A stretch of 64,000 nucleotides of DNA from the NCBI GenBank assembly GCA_025210475.1, contig JAOARW010000070.1:1-64000 (forward strand), read 5' to 3'. Origin of the DNA: Carboxylicivirga sp. GTDB lineage: Bacteria > Bacteroidota > Bacteroidia > Bacteroidales > Marinilabiliaceae. Below, piece after piece: positions 20,426 to 30,250 of the stretch. The notes below the pieces were generated by a model, which was not told where the DNA came from, did not search any database, and worked only from the letters and a program-made list of their open reading frames with translations. The stretch's first letter is position 1; each line of letters begins with the position of its first letter. The position numbers and the translations under genes were made by a program.

Positions 20426-22018
20426 ATGGAAATGATTAGATATATAAGGATAGCATTGTTTTTAGTGTTGACAGGAAATGTAGGAATGGCGCAACAAACA
20501 GTCCATGTTGATTTTGACTCAACACCATTGATGTACCAGGAAAGAGTAATACCCGAAAAGCCGGGCTCAATATTTGATGCTTTACCACACAGTTTTGATT
20601 CCGGAGTGAGGGGCAGGGCTTTGGATTTGTCGAAGAATGCTGCCTTACGGATGCCTCTGAAACTAAAACAGGAATTGGAACCTGATTATTCAGGTCAGCA
20701 ATCTCTAAGTGTTGAAATATGGGTAAAAACTCTGCCTGGTGCAGTACAAGGAACCCCAATTGCCGGAAACAAAAAGAACAACAGTAAAGATAATGCCGGT
20801 TGGTTAATATATGCTGATCAAGACGGAGGGTGGTCTGTTTCTTTAAGTGACGGCAAAAACCAATATGATTACCGTCCTACAATTGAGCGATATCAGATCA
20901 ATGATGGCAAGTGGCATCAATTGGCTTTTTCAATGGATAAGAAAAAGGAAGAAGTTTGGTTTTATTTTGACGGTATTAATGTGGCCATTTATAACACACC
21001 GGGCTTATCGGATTTATCCAGTAAATGGGAAACAACCATTGGCGGAACAGCTTCAAACTGGGATTACCGCGGGCAATGGGAAGCATTTAATGGTTACATT
21101 GACAATTTCTCAATATGGAATTCAACCAGGAATGCTAATCAGATAAAAAACAACTATACCAGGCATTTTGAAATGAGTGAAAAGCCTGTTTTTAAGACCG
21201 AAGAGATAAAAGTGTTTTCATGGAATATTTGGAATGGAGGGCATCGCTTTGGAAAGCAAGTTGGACTGCAACGTGTTATTGAAACCATAAAAGCCAGTAA
21301 TGCAGATGTGGTTACGCTAATCGAAACCTATGGTTCGGGTGAAGTAATCGCCGACTCATTGGGTTATCATTTTTATTTGATAAGTTCCAATTTGTCTGTT
21401 ATGAGCCGATTCCCTATAAAGGAAACCATAAAGGCATTCCGCCCATTTAATTTTGGAGGACTTGTTTTACAAATTGATGAAGAAAAAGAACTGGTTGTTT
21501 TTGATACCTGGCTGCATTATCTGCCCGATTATAAAGGGAATATATTAAAGGGTGAAATTACTGCAAAACAATTGGAAAAAGATGAAGAAGGGACACGTCT
21601 TGCCGAGATAAAACAAATTTTGAAAGAAATAAAGCCCTGGCTGGATAATGCCAATCAAACACCGGTAGTTATGTCAGGTGATTTTAATTGCAATTCTCAT
21701 CTTGATTGGACAGAAGCAACTAAAGATGCACATTTGGGCTATGTGGTTAACTGGCCGGTTACAGCCAAAATGGAGAAAGCAGGATTTATAGACAGTTTTA
21801 GAGAAATACACCCCAATCCGCTTACGGCACCCGGCTACACCGGATGGCCTTTTACCCGAAGAACAGGGCAACGTGCGGTTGAAAATCGTATTGATTACAT
21901 TTTTTATCAGGGTGATAAGTTAAGAGCATTGAACTCAAAAGTGGTGAATTATCATCCCGTCATGTTCCCATCTGATCATGCTGCTGTTTTCACTACTTTC
22001 CAATATAACCGGAAGTGA
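20426..22018 (+). CDS. Secreted LamG-EEP fusion, phosphoesterase with binding domain
   Basis: In 530 residues, a signal peptide ends near GMAQQ, a LamG-like concanavalin fold covers about 28-250 (LSVEIWVKTLPG, AGWLIYADQDGGWSVSL, NDGKWHQLAFSMDKK, GYIDNFSIWNSTR) and an EEP catalytic domain covers about 258-528 (FSWNIWNGGHRFG, VTLIETYG, SGDFNCNSHLDW, RIDYIFYQ and PSDHAAV). The LamG part probably holds the enzyme on its ligand while the EEP part cuts a phosphoester. It begins 7 bases after the sulfatase gene and is followed by another EEP gene with almost no gap. The pseudogene at 16203 is a broken version of the same architecture. Confidence 0.88.
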   Translation: MEMIRYIRIALFLVLTGNVGMAQQTVHVDFDSTPLMYQERVIPEKPGSIFDALPHSFDSGVRGRALDLSKNAALRMPLKLKQELEPDYSGQQSLSVEIWVKTLPGAVQGTPIAGNKKNNSKDNAGWLIYADQDGGWSVSLSDGKNQYDYRPTIERYQINDGKWHQLAFSMDKKKEEVWFYFDGINVAIYNTPGLSDLSSKWETTIGGTASNWDYRGQWEAFNGYIDNFSIWNSTRNANQIKNNYTRHFEMSEKPVFKTEEIKVFSWNIWNGGHRFGKQVGLQRVIETIKASNADVVTLIETYGSGEVIADSLGYHFYLISSNLSVMSRFPIKETIKAFRPFNFGGLVLQIDEEKELVVFDTWLHYLPDYKGNILKGEITAKQLEKDEEGTRLAEIKQILKEIKPWLDNANQTPVVMSGDFNCNSHLDWTEATKDAHLGYVVNWPVTAKMEKAGFIDSFREIHPNPLTAPGYTGWPFTRRTGQRAVENRIDYIFYQGDKLRALNSKVVNYHPVMFPSDHAAVFTTFQYNRK

Positions 22019-22044
22019 TATTGAGATTCAGAAAAAATAGCAAT

Positions 22045-22971
22045 ATGCAATACAAGACAAAATTAGTTTATCTAATCGCGTTAATTTTAACGTTTAATCT
22101 TATTGGGGAAGAAAACGTATTTGCTCAAAAGCTTCGTGTATTATCATTTAATATTTGGGATCCAAATGATGTACCATTCTGGGAGAAACATGCCAATGGC
22201 TTTCCGGTAGATAAAGTTGTAAATTACCTTACCGAAGATAAGGCCGATATTTTATTGCTACAGGAGGTAAGCCTCGAAAATCCACCGCATAAACAAGCAT
22301 TGGTCGAAATAAAAACGAAGTTAGGCAAAGACGGATATATTTATACTGCCTTTTATAAGCCTGATTATTCAACTGGTAGAGGCAGTATTGGTTATGTGCC
22401 GGGTACTAAAAACAGTGGTTATCCTTTAGCCATTTTTAGTAAATATCCGATTCTGGAAACTTATGCCAGACAAGCTGATCAAGGGAAAATCATGTCAAAA
22501 GGGGTATTGGCGGTCAAGCTTAATATAAACAACAAGGATTTGTATGTTTTTAATACTCATTTAGGGATTGGTGTTCCGGGAACAAATGAGGAGGTTAATA
22601 AAGTGGCATTGCCATTTGTCAATCAGCTTGCGGATGATGAGTTAATTATATTTGGTGGCGATTGGAACAGCCCTCCTGCTGCTGATTTCCCTGATTCCTC
22701 ATTAAAGATTGGTAATTATACTTATAGCACTGCCACTACACAGTTTTTATTAAATGATGGTTTTAAAGATGCCTGGTCGGAGCTGGCAAAAACAAAGGAT
22801 ATAGGAAATGGAGTAACCTGTCCCGGGCAGAATGATTATATCAAACGTGTTGATCAGATTTATTATCGGGGAAAAGGATTAAAAACGGTTAACGCTTTTG
22901 TGAAAAATAATTTGTGGGAATACATCAACTTAAAAGATCACATTGGAGTTGTTGTTGATTTTGAGTTATAA
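22045..22971 (+). CDS. Secreted EEP-family hydrolase
   Basis: I start this gene at the ATG at 22045 because the signal peptide (MQYKTKLVYLIALILTFNLI, cut near VFAQK) begins there; a GTG at 22015 overlapping the previous stop would add ten residues. The EEP blocks are LSFNIWDPND, LLLQEVSLE (metal Glu), NTHLGIG, FGGDWNSPP (in place of the more usual GDFN) and LKDHIGVVVD (catalytic Asp-His). The GDWN form is seen in several EEP subgroups. It is the third intact EEP protein in this locus. Its start lies 26 bases after the stop of the LamG-EEP gene, consistent with one operon. Confidence 0.85.
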   Translation: MQYKTKLVYLIALILTFNLIGEENVFAQKLRVLSFNIWDPNDVPFWEKHANGFPVDKVVNYLTEDKADILLLQEVSLENPPHKQALVEIKTKLGKDGYIYTAFYKPDYSTGRGSIGYVPGTKNSGYPLAIFSKYPILETYARQADQGKIMSKGVLAVKLNINNKDLYVFNTHLGIGVPGTNEEVNKVALPFVNQLADDELIIFGGDWNSPPAADFPDSSLKIGNYTYSTATTQFLLNDGFKDAWSELAKTKDIGNGVTCPGQNDYIKRVDQIYYRGKGLKTVNAFVKNNLWEYINLKDHIGVVVDFEL

Positions 22972-23145
22972 ACCGTATGTATGGGAGCAAGTTCCTTGTC
23001 TTCACAAATTAATTTAATGAGTTTGACTTTGGTAATTACAGAGTTATGCAAGATTGTTTATATAGTTTATTGGAAGAAATCACTTTTATCGGGTCAGTAT
23101 TATAATGGCGTTGAATATCCCTAAACGGAACAAATACCAAAAAAA

Positions 23146-23709
23146 ATGAAACAAATTCAGAAATTTTATTTGGCGGGCTTAATGCTTGCAATATTGGGTA
23201 TATACTCCAACCTGAATGCACAGGAAAAAAAAGCTAATTGGCAGCAGTTACTTAATGAACAAATACAATTATTAGGCCATCGAAATTGGATATTAGTGGT
23301 TGATGCTGCATATCCGCTTCAAAGTAATCAAGGTATTAAAACAATTGTTAGCGGAGAAGAACAATTAGATGTTGTAAAGACGGTTTTGCAAGTAATTGGT
23401 AGTGAGAAGCATGTGAATCCCGAAGTTTTTTTAGATATGGAAATAGACTTTGTACCTGAAAAAGCAGCAAAAGGAATAGGGCAGTACAGAACAGATTTGC
23501 ATCAGTTACTTAAAGGTTCAACAGTATCTAAAGTACTTCACGAGGATTTAATTTCAATGGTTGATCAATCAGCAGAAACCTTTAATATTTTGGTGATAAA
23601 ATCAAATTCAACCATCCCATACACATCTGTTTTCTTCAGGCTAAATTGTGGCTATTGGGATGCTGATGCGGAGCAGCAAATGAGAGTGAAAATGGAAAAG
23701 AATAAGTAA
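23146..23709 (+). CDS. Secreted RbsD/FucU-like protein
   Basis: The 187-residue protein has a signal peptide ending near NLNAQE. The segment LLGHRNWILVVDAAYP resembles the LGHGD...DAxFP start of RbsD/FucU sugar mutarotases, and the C-terminal YTSVFFRLNCGYW resembles their closing strand. If this is right, the protein interconverts anomers of a released sugar or binds one, but it is exported, unlike classical cytoplasmic RbsD and FucU. The assignment rests on pattern only. It lies 28 bases before the GH116-type glycosidase gene, a context that suits a sugar-handling role. The 174 bases upstream contain no recognised promoter. Confidence 0.55.
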   Translation: MKQIQKFYLAGLMLAILGIYSNLNAQEKKANWQQLLNEQIQLLGHRNWILVVDAAYPLQSNQGIKTIVSGEEQLDVVKTVLQVIGSEKHVNPEVFLDMEIDFVPEKAAKGIGQYRTDLHQLLKGSTVSKVLHEDLISMVDQSAETFNILVIKSNSTIPYTSVFFRLNCGYWDADAEQQMRVKMEKNK

Positions 23710-23737
23710 TGAATATTAACCGGTAAATGAAACGAAA

Positions 23738-26470
23738 ATGAAAAAACTATTGTTAGTTAGTGTAGTTCTTTTATTATCAAAGCTTGTCAGTTCGCAGGAA
23801 GTTGCAAAAGAAGAAATTGGTAATGTTAAGTATTTAAGCGATCAAATTGTTGATGAGAAATTAGAAAAGCAACGCTTTGACAGGCAACAGGAACTTTTAA
23901 ACTCACCCGAATTGTTTAAAGCGGGTAAACGGCATACTTACCAAGGGAATGACCTGGAAGCCATTGAGTTTCCCATTGGGGCGTTCGGTGGGGGACACCT
24001 GATTATGGATGGTAGCGGGAACTTAAAACATTGGAAAATATTTAATAACGGAGAGCTTTCGTTTATACCAAACAGCTTTTTTGCTGTAAAAGTCAGAGAA
24101 GGTAAAAATAAACCCCTTAGCCGTGTTTTACAAACAAATAAGGTAGGGCCTTTTGAAGCAATGGATAAGCTGACTTTTCAGGGAGAATACCCATTTGCAT
24201 GGCTTAAGTTTACCGACGATGAAATGCCGGTAGAGCTATCGATGGAGGCGTATAATCCATTTATCCCGATGGATTTGAAAAACTCTGCGATTCCTTGTGC
24301 TATATTTAAGTTAACAGCGCATAATCCCACAGACAAAAAGATAGATGTCAGTTTCTTGTATGCTCAACAAAATGCAGTGGGATACCGGACGATAAACCAA
24401 CATGGCGGTAAAAATTCATCCAGGGAATTTTTCAAAAATGATACTGAATTTATTGACCTGAACAAAGTAAACGATAACAGTTTTGAAGGATATGGACAGA
24501 ATGTAAATAAAGTATATAATGAAAAAAGACATACTTATGTGCACCTATCGAGTTTAAAGAAGGATACACTTTCAGGAAAGGGCGATATGGTTTTCGGTAC
24601 TATTGGCGAAACAGCTGAAGCAACTGCATCTTGGGAAGATTTAAATAAACTGCACTCTTCCTTTACCAACTCAGAGTTAACAAAAATTCGTACAACGCAA
24701 GCATCGAAAGAAGGAGAAACGCATTCTGCTGCTATTTCAAAGTCTTTTGTGTTAAAAGCAGGTGAATCGCGTACTGTAGTTTTTTATTTAGCCTGGCACT
24801 TCCCTTATGGCGACCGCGGAAGCTATGCAAAAAATGCCTGGGGACGTGGAAAATGGGGTGGATATGGCAATATGTATTCAAACTGGTGGAGTAATGCCAT
24901 TGACGTTTCAAATTACCTTCAAAATAATTATTCTGAGCTGGAAGAAAAAACAAAGCTTTATCATGAATCATTTTATAAAAGCAATTTCCCATATTGGCTG
25001 AAAGACAGGATAACGGCTCAAACATCGATTATGAAAACCAATACCATGTTTTGGGATAAGGATGGTTACATTGGTGGATGGGAAGGAATCTCGCCAAGAG
25101 ATGGAGCCTGCTCGGGTAACTGTACTCACGTTTGGCATTATGCACAAGCAAATGCGCGTTTATTTCCCGAAATGGGAAGAAGAATGCGGGAACAGTCTTT
25201 TTCATTTATGAAAGATAATGGAATGCTCCCATATCGACATCCGAATGGGCATGAGGCATTTGACGGACAATGCGGAGAGATCATACAAGTTTACAGAGAG
25301 CATTTACTGAGTGAGAACATGAATTTTCTTAATCAGCATTATCCTAAGGTTGTGAAGGCATTGGATTTTATTATAAAAACCTGGGATCCGGATAAAAACG
25401 GTGTACTGGAAGGGGCGAAACACAATACTCTTGACAGCCGATTAGGGGGGAACTCATCGTGGCACGGTTCGCTGTATGCTGCAGCCTTGTTGGCAACCGC
25501 AGAGATGGCTTCGTTAAATGGAGAATCTGAATATGCAGAAAGTTTGAAGAAGCTGAGTAAGAGGGCTATCGACTCCCACATAAATACCTTGTGGAATGGT
25601 GAATATTTTATTCAAATACCCGATTCTCAACCACGGGCTGATTATCTTACTGGTTGTGCGACTGACCAGCTATTAGGGCAGTGGTGGGCGAATCAATTGC
25701 AGTTAGGTAAATTGTATCCTGAAAAATATGAGCTTAAAACACTGGAATCTATATTTAAGTATAATTTCAAAGGAAATTTCTTAGGCTTAAAGCAAAATCC
25801 CAGGGAGTTTGTGAAAACGGATGAAGCAGGTCTATTGATGATAACCTGGCCACATGGAGGACGCCCAAAGCCACATACATCTTATGCCGATGAGGTAATG
25901 TCCGGTTTTGAATATGCTGCTGCTGCATCAATGATTGAAGGTGGAATGTTAAAAGAAGGATTAACTATTGTTAAGGCTGTTTCAGACCGCTACAAGGGAA
26001 GTTTAAAAGTTGGTTATGGTGGTGCATGGGGTAACTTTGGGTATAGTGGTAATCCTTTTGGAGATGATGAATGTGGAAAGTTCTATAGTCGTGCCATGAG
26101 TATTTGGTCAGTTCTTATTGGATTGCAAGGCTTTAGTTATGACGGGCCTCACCAATCAATTGGCTTTGATCCGGTTTGGAAACCGGAAAATCATGTATCA
26201 TTTTTCACAACTTCTGAAGCCTGGGGGAATTATTCGCAAAGCAGAACGGGTGATAAGCAGTATTCCGAAATTAAACTTGAATACGGAAAACTCAACCTGG
26301 CAAAAGTATCTTTAGGGCTTGAAAAGGATGATATTAAGGATGTTTCTTTAAAATTAGGTGATCAGAAAGTAGAATCAAAATGGACGGTCTCAGGTGGAAA
26401 TGTTCACTTGTCGTTCCCTCAGGTTGAGTTAAAGGAGAAAGATGTTTTAAAAATCAATATAGCATACTAA
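23738..26470 (+). CDS. GH116-type glycoside hydrolase (GBA2/DUF608-like)
   Basis: The 910-residue exported protein has a signal peptide ending near VSSQE. An N-terminal beta-sandwich domain as in non-lysosomal glucosylceramidases covers about residues 60-370 (AIEFPIGAFGGGHLIMDGSG). A catalytic (alpha/alpha)6 domain of the DUF608 type follows (SGNCTHVWHYAQANARLFPE, DNGMLPYRHPNG, FDGQCGEIIQVYREHLL, DKNGVLEGAKHNTLDS, WHGSLYAAALLATAEMA). GH116 enzymes cleave beta-glucosides, including glucosylceramide, beta-xylosides or beta-GlcNAc, depending on the subfamily. It is the only glycosidase recognised in this locus and suggests that the substrate has a small sugar head group or side chain. No damage was seen. 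Confidence 0.82.
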   Translation: MKKLLLVSVVLLLSKLVSSQEVAKEEIGNVKYLSDQIVDEKLEKQRFDRQQELLNSPELFKAGKRHTYQGNDLEAIEFPIGAFGGGHLIMDGSGNLKHWKIFNNGELSFIPNSFFAVKVREGKNKPLSRVLQTNKVGPFEAMDKLTFQGEYPFAWLKFTDDEMPVELSMEAYNPFIPMDLKNSAIPCAIFKLTAHNPTDKKIDVSFLYAQQNAVGYRTINQHGGKNSSREFFKNDTEFIDLNKVNDNSFEGYGQNVNKVYNEKRHTYVHLSSLKKDTLSGKGDMVFGTIGETAEATASWEDLNKLHSSFTNSELTKIRTTQASKEGETHSAAISKSFVLKAGESRTVVFYLAWHFPYGDRGSYAKNAWGRGKWGGYGNMYSNWWSNAIDVSNYLQNNYSELEEKTKLYHESFYKSNFPYWLKDRITAQTSIMKTNTMFWDKDGYIGGWEGISPRDGACSGNCTHVWHYAQANARLFPEMGRRMREQSFSFMKDNGMLPYRHPNGHEAFDGQCGEIIQVYREHLLSENMNFLNQHYPKVVKALDFIIKTWDPDKNGVLEGAKHNTLDSRLGGNSSWHGSLYAAALLATAEMASLNGESEYAESLKKLSKRAIDSHINTLWNGEYFIQIPDSQPRADYLTGCATDQLLGQWWANQLQLGKLYPEKYELKTLESIFKYNFKGNFLGLKQNPREFVKTDEAGLLMITWPHGGRPKPHTSYADEVMSGFEYAAAASMIEGGMLKEGLTIVKAVSDRYKGSLKVGYGGAWGNFGYSGNPFGDDECGKFYSRAMSIWSVLIGLQGFSYDGPHQSIGFDPVWKPENHVSFFTTSEAWGNYSQSRTGDKQYSEIKLEYGKLNLAKVSLGLEKDDIKDVSLKLGDQKVESKWTVSGGNVHLSFPQVELKEKDVLKINIAY

Positions 26471-26483
26471 CAGAACTACAGAT

Positions 26484-27246
26484 ATGAAAATTTAAAAGTG
26501 TTTTTTTATTGTCAACATTTTTATATTGTGTTGTTTATTTGCTACTTATGCCCAGAAAAATATTGCTATAGAACCAGACCCGGGACGCTTGACCGTCCCG
26601 GGTCTGCTGGCTGGATCAATGGCGGGGTGTGGCTAGATCAGCATAAGGATATCTCTGAGATTGGAAAAAAAAAGAAAGTTGATTTGGTATTCTTGGGTAA
26701 TTCAAAAACTCAGAGTTGGTGCAGCTATGACCGAAATGTATGGGGACCGGGTCAAAAACATTGGGACACATACTATAAAAACAGGCAGGCAGCAAATTTC
26801 GGGATCAGTGGCGATAAGGTCGAAAATATCCTTTGGCGAGTCGAAAATGGAAACTTCGACAATTGTTTTCCTAAAGTGGTGGTTCTGTTAGCAGGTACCA
26901 ACAATCTAAAAGAGAATTCGGCTGAATACATTGTTAGTGGAGTGCAGCAAATTGTAAAGTCGATTCACCAAAAATCACCAAAAACGAAAGTAATGGTTTT
27001 AGGAATCTTTCCCAGAGGAGAAACTCCGAATGCAGAATTTAGGGGGAAAATTGAGAAAATAAACAATCACTGGATATACTGAATAAACTGAAGAGAACAT
27101 ATTTTAAGGATATCTCAGAGTCTTTTCTATGCGAAGGCGGAATTGCTCGAAAGGATTTGTACAGGTCAGATTTTATACATCTCACACCAAAAGGATACAA
27201 AGTTTGGGCAGAAGCCATTGAGCCAATGATATGTATAAATCTTTAG
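26484..27246 (+). pseudogene. Broken SGNH/GDSL-type hydrolase
   Basis: The signal-peptide part lies in one frame from the ATG at 26484 but meets a TAA after three codons; the same frame continues as a hydrophobic stretch ending TYAQKNIAIEPDPG. The hydrolase core is in another frame: VDLVFLGNSKTQSW, where the catalytic Ser of the usual GDS motif is embedded in GNS, then NFGISGDKVENILWR, VVLLAGTNNL and LGIFPRGETPN. The last block, HLTPKGYKVWAEAI with the catalytic His, is in a third frame and ends at 27246. The first frame change coincides with a GC-rich palindrome at 26575-26606 that looks inserted. SGNH enzymes are esterases or deacetylases, so the locus has probably lost a deacylation step. 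Confidence 0.85.
26575..26606. repeat. 13-bp GC-rich perfect inverted repeat inside the SGNH gene
   Basis: CAGACCCGGGACG (26575-26587) and CGTCCCGGGTCTG (26594-26606) are exact reverse complements around CTTGAC. The segment is much more GC-rich than its surroundings and lies exactly where the hydrolase reading frame changes. Confidence 0.9.
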
Positions 27247-27299
27247 CAAAGTGTTAAAGCGCTTCAAACGTTTTCGCTATTAAGTGTGTAGTATAGTTT

Positions 27300-28443
27300 G
27301 AAACCTTTGCAAGGCAAAAGTTTAATTAAAGCTCTGATTAATTGTCTTTCATCTAGGTTTAGTCAAGGTTTTTTAATGATTTAAAGCTCAGATTAGAAGA
27401 GAGTTAAGTGTGAGTTTTGTATCGCATTATGTAGAGCGTAGAAGGCGAAAAAACACATTTTTACGCCAGATTAACCAGATCATCAACAGGTGTCCCATTG
27501 AGAAAGAAGTTAACAAAGTATATATGCGCGGACTTAGTGTTGATGGACGCCCATTATACCCAGGCTTATTGCTTTTCAAGATGTTACTTTTACAAACATG
27601 GTATTGTTTAAGTGATCCTGGCATTGAAGATATGGTCAAAGAGCGCGCTGCCCTAGTGGATGCCTCCATAACCAATACTCCAAGACGCCCTAAAGGAAAA
27701 ACAAAATATGAAATTGCTGAAGACCGCAAAGAAGATTTACAGAGTGAAAAGTCCAAACAAGAAGAAGGCAAAAAAATTAAGCTGGTTAAGCAAAAGCAGC
27801 CAGGTGTAGATGAGCAAGGCAGATGGTTGAAGAAAGGAGGAAAACTTCATTATGGATTAAAAAAACATATTGCTACCGACCAGGAAGGATTAGTGACATC
27901 AGTACATAGTACTACAGCAAACGAGCATGACAGAAAGGGTTTAAAACCACTCTTAAAAAAGACACCTCGTTCAAAAGTGAAAAAGGGTACCTATGCAGAC
28001 AAAGGCTATAAGGTTCCGGATAATGATAAGCTATTGGAAGAACTAAACATCAAAAACCGCTTACAACACAAGGCTTATCGAAATAGACCTCTGACTAAAT
28101 GGAAAATACGATTCAATAAACTGATTAGCAAAGATCGGTACATAGTTGAGTGCTCCTTCGGAGGCATGAAAAGGTGGTTCAGAACAGGAGTTGCAAAATA
28201 TGTTGGGCTGGATAAACCCCATACCCAACATGTGCTTGAGGCAATAGCTTATAATTTATACAGATTTCCAAGGAATGTTATGTTCAATGTTCTAAGATAA
28301 GAGAAAAGTGGGGTGCAAAAACCACTTAATCAATTAATAAATAGACTAATAATGAGATGGCAATTAAATTATAGTTAAATAGGAAGGTGAAATCATTCTA
28401 AAACACTGAAAATTTCATTTTCAACTACTTTTGCAAAGGTCTC
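27300..28443 (+). mobile_element. IS5-type insertion sequence, internally deleted
   Basis: The ends GAAACCTTTGCAAGG (27300 onward) and, reverse-complemented, GAGACCTTTGCAAAAG (ending at 28443) form imperfect inverted repeats. The element is flanked on both sides by AGTTT (27295-27299 and 28444-28448), a likely target duplication. The element carries one transposase gene that lacks its central part, so it cannot move by itself. Confidence 0.8.
27410..28300 (+). pseudogene. IS5-family transposase with internal in-frame deletion
   Basis: The 296-residue reading frame starts with GTG. The N-terminal part (LLLFKMLLLQTWYCLSDPGI) is the usual IS5 DUF772-like segment. It then passes directly from DPGIEDMV to KERAALVDASIT, which in full-length relatives are separated by roughly 80 residues, including the region with the first part of the DDE fold. 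Later blocks are intact: PRRPKGKTKYEIAEDRKED, HYGLKKHIATDQEGLV, TYADKGYKVPDN and CSFGGMKRWF. The deletion keeps the frame, which is why the reading frame looks whole. The protein should be inactive. A shorter 5' fragment of the same element lies at 56553-56768. Confidence 0.8.
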
Positions 28444-28448
28444 AGTTT

Positions 28449-28647
28449 AAAAAATGTGGTGCACATACATTAGAAAGAGCATAGTCATTTCAAGAATACC
28501 CTACTTATTTAAGAAACTAAATATTGAAATAAGTAAAACCTTTGAAAAAATAATATGGATGGAAATAAGAGAAGTACAATAAAAGAGCGCTGAAGCTTTT
28601 GCTTTAAGTGACTATACATTTTCTATTTTTTTTTACAACAAATATCT
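28449..28647. other. Spacer without recognised features
   Basis: The AT-rich sequence between the IS5-type element and the first recognisable codons of the decayed membrane protein gene holds no convincing gene, promoter or hairpin. Confidence 0.4.
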
Positions 28648-29764
28648 TTGTTTATTGATAGTATTTATTCATTGAGTTTAATTGATTTAAATCCTGGGCC
28701 TGCGATTGTTTCTCTTCTTCTTCTGTATTTTCCAGCCACATTACCATTGATTAAACAAAATAGATTAACTTATGCTTCGATCTGTGGTCTGATGCCAATT
28801 AGCGTTATTTTTAGTTATATTCTTTCGCTTCCATTTATTATTCATTCTTCCGGATTATTCACCGGTTTATTTTTTGCTTTTTGTTACTTTGCTTATCAAT
28901 GATAGAGCATTACCAACTTTTGATTGGGGTGAAGCTATAGGTATAGCAACTTTAGCCTCTATTGCCTTTCGCTTAATCGGTAACAGCGTTGATATTACTT
29001 TAGTTGGACAAAAAAAAATTGTAAGGTTGAGGTTAGTCATTCTTGCTGCCTTGTTATTAGTAAATTTAGTACGTCATTATTCATGTGATAAAAACTGTAG
29101 AATGCCAGCCGATCATGAAAATAAAGCAACTGTTCTCAACGTATTTGGCTTTACTGCATGTATACTATTCATCTATTTTTGCTTTTTCGAGTCCCGGTGT
29201 GATAGCAAGATGGACAGAGAGTGACTATTTTTATATTCATGTTATTCTTTGTTTCGCTATTTCTGTGTTTTTAGTCTATGGTAGTACTAAATCCTTATTT
29301 ATAAAGGAGCTAGATTACTATTAATCAATTGGAATATTCTTTTTATTATAGTTTTTATCGCGAACATAGTATTAAGTCTGGTTGCATTTCCAGAATCACC
29401 GTTGTCCAATTCAGTAATTGTGGGTGAATCATCATTTATTAGTGAAGTTTTTATGTATCTGATGCTTATAATTTCTCCAGTTATTTTCGTAAATCTTTCA
29501 CTTTTAACTAAAGGGCTCAAATATTGTGAGTCAAGTGAGCTAACTATACCTTTTGCTTTGGACAGCTACCTATTTTATCATTTAGTTTCTGCCTTCTGTT
29601 TTCTAACACCGGAATGTGTAAATCAGATTCTTCTTCTATTTCCTGCAATAAAGACCTACGTTCTTCAACTGGTAAGTTTAGCAGGGCTTCTTTTATCTTA
29701 TATGTATCCATGGCGCTATTTTATACTACAGCTAATAATAATTATAATAATAATATTTTCCTGA
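28648..29764 (+). pseudogene. Decayed multi-pass membrane protein gene
   Basis: Four consecutive short reading frames on the same strand (28648-28902, 28874-29224, 29085-29324, 29402-29764) each encode one to three very hydrophobic segments, and together they read like one protein of about 370 residues with eight to ten membrane helices. The joins fit single-base frameshifts near 28890, 29090-29130 and 29320: after the stop near 29324 the neighbouring frame continues hydrophobically (ILFIIVFIANIVLSLV) into the last piece. I do not recognise the family. The absence of an intact start, and the IS element just upstream, suggest that the 5' end may have been removed. Confidence 0.55.
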
Positions 29765-30215
29765 TATTGAACCACTAAAAACTATGGTATACAATTACTG
29801 TCGGAGAGGATAAGCATATTGCTTGTCTTGCTCTTTTAGGGTTCAGGTAATCAACTGCATAGCTACCTGTTAAAAGCAGATGGATGTGTTCCATCAAGCT
29901 GAAACTGATGACATATCTAACATTGATTTATATTTATAAAATTGAGTACATAATGCCTAATTAATATTTATTAAATGTGATCTTTAATCATCAGGTTGTC
30001 AATTTATTTGGTTGATTAGTTTATTATTTTTTACGTTTTTCAACAGCTTCCATTATTATAATGTACAGAGCTGCATTTTATAAATAAAAAATCGATTGTA
30101 TACGCAACCTTTATTATTTATTACACTCTCCATTATATATGGGAAACAAATCATTAATCAAAAGAAGTTCAGTATTGTTAATAGCAACTAACTGACGATG
30201 AAAAAAATAGGACTG
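29765..30215. other. Intergenic AT-rich stretch
   Basis: No gene is supported here. The segment begins next to a simple ATA/ATT-rich run (about 29730-29765). It contains one TAGGGT at about 29837 followed 14 bases later by GCATAGC, similar in geometry to the ECF-type elements of this window, but the nearest gene is 400 bases away. Confidence 0.4.
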
Positions 30216-30250
30216 ATGAAAAAGTATTTTTAAAGTTTATTGTTGTAAGT

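Noticed and set aside
29837-29863. TAGGGT-N14-GCATAGC in a spacer
   Set aside because: The nearest gene starts about 400 bases away and the second half matches only the single element of the first locus.
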